In this document: in pieces, positions 22,896 through 33,130 of the stretch | How the letters are laid out: each line of letters starts with the position of its first letter | Position numbering within the stretch: the first letter of the stretch is position 1 | NCBI RefSeq assembly: GCF_914767665.1 | Contig: NC_059501.1 | Span: 83,364,798-83,428,797, forward strand | Length of the DNA stretch: 64,000 nt | Reading direction: 5' to 3' | Source: Harmonia axyridis | Taxonomy: Eukaryota > Arthropoda > Insecta > Coleoptera > Coccinellidae | Notes under the pieces: generated by a model | What the model was told of the DNA's origin: nothing | The model's database searches: none | What the model saw: only the letters and a program-made list of their open reading frames with translations | Position numbers and translations under genes: made by a program

Positions 22896-23122
22896 CTAAA
22901 ACATACTGAGGTTTCAAGGGCATAGCTCACGTCCAGGAGAAGTTGCAGGCTCAAGAATATTATCATTTTTTTCCGAAAATTTCAGATTTTTATCTTTAAT
23001 TTCTGAAAGAATGTACAGATCGTTTAACTGCAAGCTATTCGTGGTCTTCTGAGTCGAATCAATCAATAAATCTACATAGTCGAACCAATCAATAAAATGA
23101 TACAATATTCCCATGAAGGAAG
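22896..23122 (+). repeat. Dispersed repeat 'SCG', copy 1
   Basis: Matches 32918-33130 closely over its length (gatctaaaacatactgag, cacgtccaggagaagttgca, aaaatttcagatttttat, aatgatacaatattc, catgaaggaa). Both copies lie next to mariner remnants: this one follows the TGDEKW region and the other follows a mariner 3' remnant after an about 80-bp gap. Class unknown. Confidence 0.75.
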
Positions 23123-24199
23123 AAATTCAATCTCTTGTGATTTTGCTTCTGAATGTTTCACTCTCTATTGGAAAAACCAAGACTCAAGTCGAGTTCAAAT
23201 TATCGATAACAGCCTATAATTGTTTCATTTTTTTCATTTATACTTCGCTAAAATAAACGCTTGTGATTTTTAAATAGACCCATATTCTCTTTCTTTACAA
23301 TTTTGATATTCAAACAATATTGAATTAATTGGTCATTGAATAATACTTCTCAGAATGCCAAATTCTTGGAAATATCAGTTTCCCGAAAGATTTGCATATT
23401 CTGTCACCCAAGACAACGCGACAAACTCCTATCATATCAGATAATTTTCTGGAACTCCATCAGAAACACACGACAAAATCCTTCAAACTCGTTTCCTCCA
23501 TACAAAATAATCGTATTCACATATCATTCAACCTGAGCAACGTTTCAAGGTCAACACGTCATTGTACGACATTACCATATCTCCAAAACAGACGACGAAA
23601 ACGTGAAAATATCCTGTATATTCTACCTCGACAACGAAAAATGGTCGCACTATACGAAAGCGCGACCTTCGCGAGAACTTATTTTGCTGACAACGACATC
23701 AACATGGCGATTGTACTTCGTGATACGTTCGAGTTACGGAGAATTTTGGCTTACTGTGGCCTTTGAAACCGTGAGAGATGACACTGGGCGATAAAGTGAT
23801 CTGCAGGTTGAATTTTGGTTAACTGATTCCAGTGAAAAAGTCTTGGAATCGTTCAGAGAAAAAATTTGATGGTGGCGCAGTTCGCATTTTCGCCAATGAA
23901 GAGTTCATAATTCTAAAGAAATGACCTCAGTATATTATTTGCGGTGGAATCAAAAGGCTGGAAATTGTTGAAATGTTCCTTGAAACCTTCATAGAGGTAG
24001 ATAGTTTATGCATGAACATAATACCAATTTGATAACACATTTATTTGAGGTATTGGTGAGCCCCAAGGGGTGATTTATGGTCTTATTTTAATTGGTTAAA
24101 CTGAAGAAGGCAGACAAAATCCAAGATGATCAGTAATGCAGATACACGTTTTTCATATCTTCTCAAAATGCAGAATGAAAAATGTCGATGTCGCACAGA
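23123..24199. other. Unassigned DNA
   Basis: Holds a 124-codon + frame (23392-23766) and a 63-codon one, neither with recognisable domains. The stretch 23600-23790 is somewhat GC-richer. Nothing can be assigned. Confidence 0.35.
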
Positions 24200-24660
24200 T
24201 ATTGGATGGCAATTGAGACCTTTATACATGCGCTCAAAAATGTCTTAAGAGAGACATCCTAGAGGCTCATACTTATATTACAACGGAGAGTCAGCTCAGG
24301 ACCAACAGGTGTCAACCTTGACACCCTTTTTGCAAGTTCATCGGCTTTGTCATTTCCTTAAATACCTCAATGCCTCGGTACCCATAGTAAAGGTACTTTA
24401 TTTCCTCTGACCAGTTGCTTTATGTTGTTATGGCATTCTCATGTCAGAAGAAACCCCTGGCTATATGATTCAGCGTAGCCTGGCTGTCCTTAGTGATAGA
24501 AACACTTTCGGGCGCAAGTGTAGATAGCTAGTATCTCGGTTTGCAGGCTCACTTTCCAGGTATCTAGATTTCCTCGTTTAAGGCCCATATATACCTTATT
24601 ACCAATTAAAAGGAAGAAATAAAGACGTGGACCAATCAGGGACCTGAATTATGCTCTGAC
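24200..24660 (-). pseudogene. Non-LTR RNase H domain remnant
   Basis: Read on the - strand with frame changes: SVSITKDSQATLNHIARGF (a catalytic Asp block of RNase H, family pattern DSQAAL), then PLLWVPRH, GI, GNDKADELAKRVSRLTPVGP (family pattern WVPGHxGIxGNExADxLA). Stops interrupt RH-GI and GI-GN. This is a classic R1/LOA/I-like C-terminal RNase H, separated from any RT. Inactive. Confidence 0.82.
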
Positions 24661-25039
24661 CACGTGCGGAAAAACCAAAGCGGCACTCAACATCCCCATA
24701 AAATTGGGGGTACCATAATTAGTACGCTCGTAACTGTAAAACGTTATGAACATATGTCTTTCATATCCAAAATTCAATATATCAATTTGAAATTCAGAGT
24801 TATCTTCATCCAAATTCAATAGAATTCAGTTGAACAATTCAACAACAAAAATCTTGAAGCTCTTCGGATCCAAACTTAGGGACAGATTCCATGCCTGAGT
24901 AAGTTGAAATTAAGTTCAAGTGGTCTCCAGGGAGTTTGATAAATGCTTGAATGAAACAGCCATAAAAAGTTTCTAACGAAACCAGGGCTTCTCCTTTGTA
25001 TTTTTGAACTTTGTTACCATTAATCATCCCTCCAAACAA

Positions 25040-25115
25040 AAATATATAATGTTATACTCGACGTCCATATAATATCAGTCCTCGAACAGCCCCCTGAGGG
25101 ACCCCGTCACCGATG
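25040..25115 (-). pseudogene. Small RT motif remnant
   Basis: The - strand reads GVPQGAVRGLILYGRRV, a degraded GVPQGSVLGPLLY motif. It lies about 380 bp from the RNase H remnant on the same strand. In - strand order RT comes first, as expected, so both may be pieces of one decayed element with an internal deletion. Confidence 0.6.
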
Positions 25116-26129
25116 CTAAACAAAAACATTTTATTGCGATTGTCGACGCAAATATAAACTCAGAATCGATCTGTTTCCTCATCAATATTTATCGCATTCC
25201 GAATTTTAAGGCGAAGAAGTAACGGTGCTCGGTAACGAGTATCGTACAAAATAGATGACGATCAGGTCACGTGGTGGCGTTACATGAGATTCGTGAATCG
25301 GTGTCCCCTTTTTGCTGGCGATACATGCCCGGTAACAATGGCAAATTGGAAGGAGACCATTGTGTAGAAATCGTTGTTTTCTTATCTTTATCAGGAGTAC
25401 GTGAGTACGTCACTTCCTTATGACAAATCAATTTTTTCGGCCGTCAAGATCCGTGTCCGATAACGTGATGGTCCTTTCAGTTTCATCGTACTTGATAGGT
25501 GTTATTCAATATCGGAAACAATGTTCAATCTGCTTGTCATTCCAAATTTCTAGTTGTGAATCTTGTCAATTGAAAAATAATCATAATTGAAAACACACAG
25601 AATTTTTATCTTCTCAATTATATATTTATAAATACCAGGAAGAGAAAACGAAATTTCTCCATTATTGTGCAGATTTTGATTATATTTTTATACCTTCCAA
25701 TATAAAATATCAATGAGATTCTCAGGATCTTTTATAAAACACACAATAGGACGTGATGATGAGAGGAATAGAAGTCTAGAAATGAATTGTGTTTAATTAA
25801 TTGAAATGAACATTTCAACACTTCTCATTAATTTTGATATCATCACACACGCCATCAAGAATACTTGATTGTACAGTAGCGTCACAATAGAACTTTTGAA
25901 GGAAATATTAACATACATATTTTGGAGCAGTGAGTCTTGTTTAGAAGGTCCATCGAAGAGTTCAACATATTATTATTTATAGTTAGGTAAAAATGTGAAA
26001 TAACGGCTAAAATAGATGAATAGGCATATACATAAATCTGGAAAGTCAGAGTCAAGCGTAAAGTTCGTATTACCGATAATTCTAACTTGATTAGATCTCC
26101 TGATTGAGAATTCACGGCTTAACTTGATA
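25116..26129. other. Unassigned; GC-balanced patch 25130-25480
   Basis: 25130-25480 has balanced composition (gtaacggtgctcggtaacga, gatcaggtcacgtggtggcg) with no open frame of note. It is a candidate conserved non-coding stretch. The remainder is AT-rich. Confidence 0.35.
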
Positions 26130-26640
26130 TTCAACCGACTTGAAATTAAAGGTACTCAACTTGAGCTTTACTTGAAATCAATTCAAGTTCAAGTCAAGCA
26201 CTAGTTTTCCAATATCAAGTCAATACTTAATAAATAAATACTTGACTTTGGGACATTTCTACTTGACTTGAACTTGAGTTGATTTCAAGTCAAGCTCAAG
26301 TCAAGTAGCTTGAATATCAAGACAAGTTTTTCAATGTTAAGTCAAGTACTCAATATATAAATACTTGACTTTACATTGAAAAACTACTACTTGACTTGAA
26401 CTTGAGTTGATTTCAAGTCAAGCTCAAGTCAAGTAGCTTGAATATCGAGACAAGTTTTTCAATGTTAAGTCAAGTACTCAATATATAAATACTTGACGTT
26501 ACATTGCAAAACTACTACTTGACTTGAAGTTGAGTTGATTTCAAGTCAAGCTCAAGACAAATTGTTTGAATATAACTTCAAGTAGCTTGAATATCAGGTC
26601 AAGTAGCTCAAATATCAAGTCAAGACGTGAATTCCTACTC
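26130..26640. repeat. Satellite-like tandem array, period 128 bp
   Basis: Units begin with acttgacttgaacttgagtt at 26261 and 26389 and with a one-base variant at 26517, so the period is exactly 128 bp. Diverged partial units flank these on both sides. Within each unit the core TCAAGT/ACTTGA recurs many times in both orientations. One inner hairpin pairs aagtcaagta with tacttgactt around a loop near ctcaatatataaa. No coding potential. Confidence 0.92.
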
Positions 26641-27340
26641 CTGATAAAGTTAATTTGAACACAATTTGAAGAAATCACTATTAATACCGAAAGTGTTGAG
26701 ATATGAGACTAATTCAATCACCAGAATGACGGCAAAACTACTTCTATTTATCATTAAAATGTCATTTACATACATCTGGAAACATATCGAACTCAACAGG
26801 CCAATCAGAGTTGAGAGTCAAGTTTGGATCATCAATAATCCGAAATCGACTTGAGTTCCTTATTGGTTCCTTCAACAAGAACGTGAAACAGTGCACTGAA
26901 GTCCAGGAACTGAGTTTACTCAAACACCGAAAAACTCGAGATAAACCCAGCTATCAGCCTTGACAACAAAATAAAGTGAATTTTGATGTAAATTCCGCGG
27001 CACTCACCTTGAATGAAGATTGAATCTCATTCAAGATTCCAGCTCCAACCCGATAAAAAAGCGTAATAACTGTCAACATTTTGGGTGTAATGACATCAGC
27101 TGCTGTTGCTACGTGTTAACAACATCGTTTATGCGATAACCTCATGAATTTTCATGCGAGATGCTGAATTCCACGTTAAGAACCTGCTAAAATTTGAATT
27201 TGGCGATAAAATCGCGTGTTCTAGAGGATGATGCCTTCGAATTTGAGGATATTTGAGTGCTGATATTGTTTTGAAATCTTTTCTGTTAGGTATTCGTGTA
27301 AATGCACTGTAGTCTACAACATTTTCTTACCAGGCTTGAA
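26641..27340. other. Unassigned AT-rich DNA
   Basis: No recognisable gene or repeat. Confidence 0.4.
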
Positions 27341-28070
27341 GCTTTCAGTGCTCGGGCTATCTCAAAGCTTGAATTATCTTTTCCTACAACTGCTATAAAG
27401 AGTAGCGTTTTCTTCATACTCAATTTCGAAACTATGTATTGCTCATACTGTGGGAAATATTATTTCTCACGGCACTTTGCCCACACTTCGCTTGGCAGAC
27501 CAATGATATTGGGCTTTTGATTCGTTTCTATGGAAACGCAATGAATTAGCACATACTGTCAACGAAGGCCATTTTGATTTGAATCAAGCCCATTAATTGA
27601 ATTATTGAAATTTGTACAGTTGAAGGAGAAGTATAGTGTGCAAAATGTGAGAAAGTCCTATTCTCACTCGTGTGTTTGCGGCACTCGCCTTTCAGGCTCG
27701 TGCCACAAACTTCCACACTCGCGAGAAAAGTTGGACTTTCCCCACTTGTTGCACAATATTCTATTTCCTACAATTGCTATAGAAAGTAGCATATTCTTCA
27801 TAACTTACTCAATATCATGTCCATACTGTGAGAAATATTATTCAACACGGCACTTTGCCCACACCTCGCTTGGTAGATAAATGAAATTGAGCTTTGAAGG
27901 AGTCCTTTCTTTGGAAACGCAATAAATGAACAGATACCGTCAACGGAGACCATTTTGAAATGAATTAGGTACATTAATTGAAATATTTGAATTTGTGCAG
28001 TTGTGCACTCGTCCTCCACACTAGTGAGAAAAGTTTCACTTTCCTCACCTGTTGCACAATAAACTATTAT
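27341..28070. repeat. Two direct repeats, offset about 391 bp
   Basis: 27381-27620 and 27772-28003 align throughout (ttcctacaactgctata / ttcctacaattgctata, cggcactttgcccacac, tcgcttggcagac / tcgcttggtagat, tggaaacgcaat, gtcaacgaaggccattttga / gtcaacggagaccattttga, tttgtacagttg / tttgtgcagttg). A short block with cacactcgcgagaaaagt at about 27710 recurs as cacactagtgagaaaagt at 28017, so the repeating unit is about 390 bp. Class unknown. Confidence 0.82.
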
Positions 28071-28215
28071 GGAAATATTTCATTAATATCAATAAAAATT
28101 CAGTGTATTAGAGAAATAAACTCGCCACTTTGATGCTCGTTTTTAAATTTTGAACGCGTGGAAGAAGATCAATTCCTTCTGCACTTGTATTATAAATAAC
28201 TATTTTGTTATCTTT
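28071..28215 (-). repeat. Half of a hairpin-bearing repeat ('HP' family), reverse
   Basis: The reverse complement reads aaaatagttatttataatac, aagtgcagaaggaattgatc and ttcttccacgcgttcaaaat, the same start as the HP repeats at 49186-49575 and 32098-32433. Only the start plus a diverged remainder is present. Confidence 0.65.
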
Positions 28216-28860
28216 TACTTAAACTGTTTATCTCATCTAGAGTACTTCCCAGGATATTCCAACTCTCAATGATGTGTATTATCTGAAATCAGACAATTTA
28301 CCACTTTTGATAAGTCGATATCGTTTTGGAAATTGCGAGAATTGATAGGTGTAGGTGCCAAGCCATTGTCGCAATCGTTATTGCATTATAAACACACCGA
28401 AGGATATGAATAACCGAAAGAAATATCGGAATGTCTGCGAAAAGAAATTTATCTTCCTACGATTATAACCGTGCTAGGTTATAAATCATAGCGTTAGAAT
28501 TGCCAAATTGGCCAACGTGGGCATATAATGACTAGTTTCGCATATATTTAACGATTCAAATCGTCCGTTTCATTAGATACCTCAGGATTGAATTGATAGT
28601 TTCATCTTAAACGTATGGTGATTTCGACAGTTATTCGATTTTTTTTCACTTTCATCATGGACCGTGTTGGGTAAATGATCGTTCGCTCTATGACTCATCT
28701 GTATTACATTTTATTTTATGGTTATTGTTATCGATAAAAACCCCTTACCAACAATGAAAGTGAGAAATATTCACCCACTAGAAGTTTTGAACTTCTGGTA
28801 CGAAACGTAAAAAATTATGGAATGTGTTAAGATGTTCAAATGAGATGAGAATGAATGTAG
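28216..28860. other. Unassigned DNA
   Basis: No supported feature. Confidence 0.35.
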
Positions 28861-28865
28861 GGATT

Positions 28866-29010
28866 GATAGGACTCTACTGTATAGAAGATACTTACATGG
28901 ACAGTGGCCTGTCAGCAATTCCCCAGGATGGCAGCAAAAATTCAACAAATTTCTTCATTTGGTCAAGTCTGGTTGTATTCCTTCAGGGTTGTCCTGTTAT
29001 GTTCTCCTCT
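28866..29010 (-). pseudogene. Non-LTR tail fragment, - strand
   Basis: On the - strand LLTGHCPCKYLLY matches the LLTGHCRxxxxL block of RNase H-type ORF2 tails. Upstream text FVEFLLPSWG parallels the KKFVDLSLAFTRKLL segment of the next copy. Short and shifted. Confidence 0.6.
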
Positions 29011-29359
29011 AATCCCATAGGATGGTTCAAAAATGCTTTTTTTGAGGGATTATCAGTTTCAATAACACCCTGCTGTGGCACACAAAGTAGATTCACTTTT
29101 TTCCTCTATCCAGATGATTCATTGTATTACAGCACTGCCATGTCAGAAAATAGCTATGGCTGTTGAATACCAAGACTGCAAGAAACCGTCTCTCGTCGTC
29201 ATTTTTCTACAACTGTTAGAACAGTGGGTTCCTGATCCAAAGGCGTGTAGTTTGCTCTCATGTACCTTTATTATTTCTTCTGATTTTGATTCATCTGTGT
29301 ATCATATGAATTAGCGTTAAAGCTATTATTGAAGCAGTGATGTTCTTAAAATCAGCTCT

Positions 29360-29790
29360 GTTTGCCTTCCGGGAACTGAGACCTTATGGATGTTTTGTTC
29401 GTAAGCCTACCTATTCATACAAGTCCAAGAAGGCCATCGATACTCTAAACGAAACCGACAAAATTCTTAGAAGCCTTGGCTGTTATCTCGTGAGTATCCA
29501 GGACTAACTGTCCTATATGAGTGGTTATTAAACCAGTCAACCCTGGGCATTTTCCTGCCATGTGTTCAGACGCTTCTACCTCAGTTCCACAGAGTCTGCA
29601 CAACTCATCTGCTGACCGTCCCATGCAGTTCAAAAGATATTGCCACCTACAGTGTCCTATCAGCATCCTCCTCTACCTCAAGCTCAGCTCGTGGCAGCTT
29701 CAAGAGCTTTCTGGTAAAGGCCAGTGAAAGGTCCACAAATTTCTTTTCCTGATCAAGACCATGAGTGTTCTTCATGAAAGTTATTATATT
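29360..29790 (-). pseudogene. Non-LTR tail, - strand arm of an inverted pair
   Basis: In - strand order: DQEKKFVDLSLAFTRKLLKL and PRAELEVEEDADRTL, then in a new frame MLIGHCRWQYLLNCMG, RSADELCRLCGTEVEASEHM and AGKCPGLTG. This is the RNase H-distal Cys/His end (CxxC...H...C), ending with FPEGKQS-like text near 29370. It is the mirror partner of 29800-30260. Confidence 0.8.
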
Positions 29791-29799
29791 GTCCAACGG

Positions 29800-30260
29800 C
29801 AATAAGGAAAACCCTCTGGAAGAATACTCTGGGTCTTGCTCAGGCAAAGAAATTTGTGGTGCCTTCAATACCAGAATGCTTCTGAAGCCAGCACCAGCTG
29901 AGCTTCGGGTAATGGTGGGACTGCTGACAGGACAATGTCGTTGCAAATACCTTCTGTACCGCATGGGTCAGCAGATGAGGTCTGCAGACTCTGTAGAAAG
30001 GAGGTAGAAACAGCCGAACACATGGGCTGCAAATGTCTGGAGCTAACTGTCCTAAGAACCTCTCATATGGGAAAGTCAGTTCTAGATAATCACGAAGTAG
30101 TAGCCAAGGCTCCTAAGGATGTCGTCTGTTTCGTTAATAGCAACGACGGCCTCCCTGGATTTGTATGAAAAGGTAGGGTTAATAATAAAAGATCAACTTG
30201 GTCGCAGTTCCCGGCAGGCGAACAGAGCGGTAATGACCCCGATGAGTGACCAAATCTAAT
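29800..30260 (+). pseudogene. Non-LTR tail, + strand arm of an inverted pair
   Basis: Reads KEICGAFNTRM and LLKPAPAELRVMVGLLTGQC, then after a frame change LQIPSVPHGSADEVCRLCRK, EVETAEHMGCKCLELT and a tail that includes FPAGEQS. Same family and same span as the - strand arm. The 5' edges of the two arms face each other around 29790-29800, so the copies diverge outward. Confidence 0.8.
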
Positions 30261-31261
30261 CTAGGTATTAAAATATTAGGCTCTAAGAATGTCCCTGTTG
30301 TTTTTTTAGCTCGATTGAAATCTGCAGGGTTGATTTTTCCAACTAGACATATCTCTGAATATTCAAATGGATTGTGAGTTTGAATTGAATTCACTAGATG
30401 CAACAGTATTTATGCTCTTGAACTCTGAAAGGTTTCTAAAAAGATTGTCATATTACATAAAAGACAAGAGAGATTCAGAAATGACAAAGGAAATGATGAA
30501 AAGTAGTGTTGCCGTTATCTTCAACCATGGATCATTAATATTGGAAAACCTTATATATCAACGTAAAATCTGGATACTCATACGATATGATCTTCGATCA
30601 AGATCACGATACGTCGTATACGCAAGAACCTCCATCGACAGCCAGCACCTGGGGAGGAAATTATCAATTTGTTCGAAATCGACCAGTAAAAGTGAAACCA
30701 TGAATACAAATTCGCCTTCTACGCAAAAACCAACGTCCAGTCTAATGACGCTTCGGTTCTTTCTGGTGGTACGCTCACTTTATCGCATAATAACCATCTT
30801 AATTGAATTATATAATTATTGCGCAGAACAAAACGAACGATCAAGGGGTACAAGGAGCGCTCTGGCCAATGATTAATTTTACGCTACGACGGTCTTCTTG
30901 TAGGTATCGGTTCTTTATTAATGATCCAGTCGCCGTTGCGTCCTGCATAAGCGCGGAATACGAAATCGAGACTGCGTGGACTTGTAATTAGAAAATTTTG
31001 CGACTCCTATCTGAGCTTGGATGGGAAAAACTGAGATCCGGTGATGTTTCAATTTCCGCGCTTGTCGAACAGGTGTTCTCTCTGCTCTGGGGTAGATGAT
31101 TGGTTTTCTATGGTCGTTTAACGACGGTTATACTTTGTATGCTGATTAGAGTAGATGCTGCAGCGACTTGATTGACTTGGTCGTTATTTTTGTTTCAAAT
31201 TCGTCGTTTGATTAATAACAAATACAAGTTATTCTTATTTCCACTACTTTATTATGAAAAA
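30261..31261. other. Unassigned; longest non-transposon open frame at 30367-30876
   Basis: A 169-codon + frame lies here, but no domain, signal peptide or membrane segment stands out and codon use looks like the AT-rich background. The stretch 30790-30985 is GC-balanced and overlaps it, which could explain the frame. A gene cannot be supported. Confidence 0.3.
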
Positions 31262-31334
31262 CATAGGCGTACAACTTTGCTTCCGCCGTTTTTTTTTCTA
31301 AAATTCCAGGCTTCATTGTAAAAAACTTGTTATG

Positions 31335-32563
31335 ACGGGTGTTTTTTTTCGAGGTATATAACTTGAAGTTGTCATTTCTGTTCAAGATGGCGACCGATTT
31401 GACAGCTGTCAAGTGATTTATTGTCAGTTTGGTTTGGCAATTCATCATAAATAGACTCACGCCTGAACAACGCTTGCAAATAGTGCAATTTTATTTCGAA
31501 AATAATGGTTCTGTGCGGAATACGTATCGCGCACTACGTCCATTTTATTTTGTTTAGCGATAAAGCGCACTTCTGGTTGAATGGCTACGTCAACAAACAA
31601 AACTGTCGCATTTGGAGTGAAGCTAATCCTCAAGTGTATGTCGAAACACCATTACATCCAGAAAAACTGACTGTTTGGTGCGCTTTATGGGCTAGTGGAA
31701 TCATTGGTTCGTACTTCTTCAAAAACGATGATGGCCAGAACGTTACAGTCAATGGTGATGGTCAATTGTGGTTCCAACAAGACGGCGCAACATGTCACAT
31801 AGCTCGTGCCACAATCGATTTATTGAAAGACACGTTTGGTGACCGCCTAATTTCACGTTTTGGACCTGTGAATTGGCCTCCAAGATCTTGTTATTTAACA
31901 CCGCTAGACTGCTTTCTGAGGGGCTATGAAAAGTCATTGGTCTATGCGGATAAGCCACAAACCCTTGACCATTTGGAAGACAACTTTTTCGCCGTGTAGT
32001 TGCCGATTTACGGCCACAAATTTTGGAAAAAGTCATCGAAAATTGGACGTCCAGATTGGACTACATCCGAGCCAGCCGTGGCGGTAATATGCCAGAATAG
32101 TTATTCATAATACAAGTGCAGAAGGCATTGATAGTAAAATGAGCCTTCTGTACGAGTATTATACATTATTTTCTCTAATTCATTGCATTTTAATTGAAAT
32201 TAATGAAATATTTCCATAAATATCATTTAGTGATTTTTGCATCGAAAAATGTTGGATGGCAGAACTGATTTCTTCAAGGCAAATTAATGAATTGACAGAT
32301 AAAGCCGTGGCGGAAAGTTCGGAGTACCAACATATAATAATAAAATATAACCATGAAAACTGTGCGTTTCTGATATATTCTCGCACGATTTTGTTCTACA
32401 AGATGTGGAAGAATGAACGGAATAACCACAGAATTAGAGAAATCATATTTTAAATGTAATGCCACAAGATTATCTTGCGGATAAATAAAATTCATGTCAA
32501 TAGAATAATCCACGGTTGTTTTATTGCAATTTAAAGTTTTATAGCTCTGAAAAAAACACCCTT
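31335..32563 (+). mobile_element. DD41D element copy B (type 1), itself interrupted
   Basis: The 5' end acgggtgttttttttcgagg starts at 31335 and the 3' end aacaccctt finishes at 32563. The length is 1229 bp only because an unrelated 336-bp repeat (32098-32433) sits within its last codons. The transposase reads SDKAHFWLNGYVNKQNCRIW, LTVWCALWASGIIGSYFFK, lacks the DRYRAMITNFFIPELN segment by an internal deletion, then has LWFQQDGATCHIA and LTPLDCF. The start HTH stops at the type 1 junction. Inactive. Confidence 0.9.
32098..32433 (+). mobile_element. HP repeat inserted in copy B
   Basis: Inserted between ccagaa and the normal continuation atcatattt, with AGAA on both sides as a possible 4-bp target duplication. 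It starts tagttattcataatacaag and ends aaccacagaattag. Near its start, gcagaaggc pairs with gccttctgt in a short hairpin, with the longer loop seen at 49190-49297 deleted. A near-identical full copy is at 49186-49575. Class unknown. Confidence 0.78.
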
Positions 32564-32917
32564 TACATTTATGATTCAAAGTATTGTCCATCCCGCTTTG
32601 AGAAAACTTGTCATCTTTTGAAGCGATCCACGAACCGATCCAATATTTTACTTCTTCATAAGACCAGAAAAGCTGGTCAGCCAGTAATAGTCCGAGGGAG
32701 CGAAGTCTGAAGAATATGGCGGGTAAGGTAGGACTACCCATTTCAACGTTTCCAAGTATGTCTTGACCACTTTCGCAACATGAGGTTGAGCATGGTTATG
32801 CTTTGAAAGCACTTTAACTCGGAATATGTAAAAAAATTGAATTTCCCCCTAAAAATCGTTATATCTCCTGAATTCTTCAACACAGATCCCTCAAATAAAA
32901 ACGTTTTCAAAAATGAA

Positions 32918-33130
32918 GTTCCGATCTAAAACATACTGAGATTTCAAGGGCGTAGCTTGCGTCCAGGAGAAGTTGCAGTCTCAGAAATATTTCCTATTTT
33001 TTTCTCGAAAATTTCAGATTTTTACCTATATATTCTGAAATAATGTACTGATCGCCCAACTGCGAGCATTTTCGTGGTCTACATACTCGAATCAATCAAT
33101 GAAATGATACAATATTCTCATGAAGGAAAT
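32918..33130 (+). repeat. Dispersed repeat 'SCG', copy 2
   Basis: Closely similar to 22896-23122, including aaacatactgagatttcaag, gtccaggagaagttgca and aatgatacaatattctcatg. It starts about 80 bp beyond a mariner remnant. Confidence 0.75.

Larger units (their letters stand above)
31262..32840 (-). mobile_element. Mariner remnant split by DD41D copy B
   Basis: The left part (31262-31334) carries a mariner 3' end: gtacaactttgcttccgccg, then ttccaggcttcattgtaaaa. The right part (32564-32840, - strand) continues with GMDNTLNHKC, YWIGSWIASKDDKFSQS, then degraded text up to a DNARPHVA-like region (caacatgaggttgagcatgg). The two parts rejoin smoothly against the uninterrupted mariner at 45660-45700 (tggttatacatttatgattc), showing that copy B entered a TA at this position. 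Confidence 0.88.

Noticed and set aside
26130..26640. CRISPR-like array
   Set aside because: The whole 128-bp unit repeats with no unique spacers, and the DNA is eukaryotic.
30367..30876. 169-codon open frame as a host gene
   Set aside because: No domain, start context or splice support, and its second half coincides with a GC-balanced patch that would lengthen frames by composition.
32098..32433. Helitron
   Set aside because: No TC start with a CTRR end at an A/T site; the 4-bp flanking repeat also argues against it.
32274..32741. 155-codon - strand frame as one protein
   Set aside because: It is a chance read-through joining mariner text, the reverse strand of DD41D copy B and the HP repeat.
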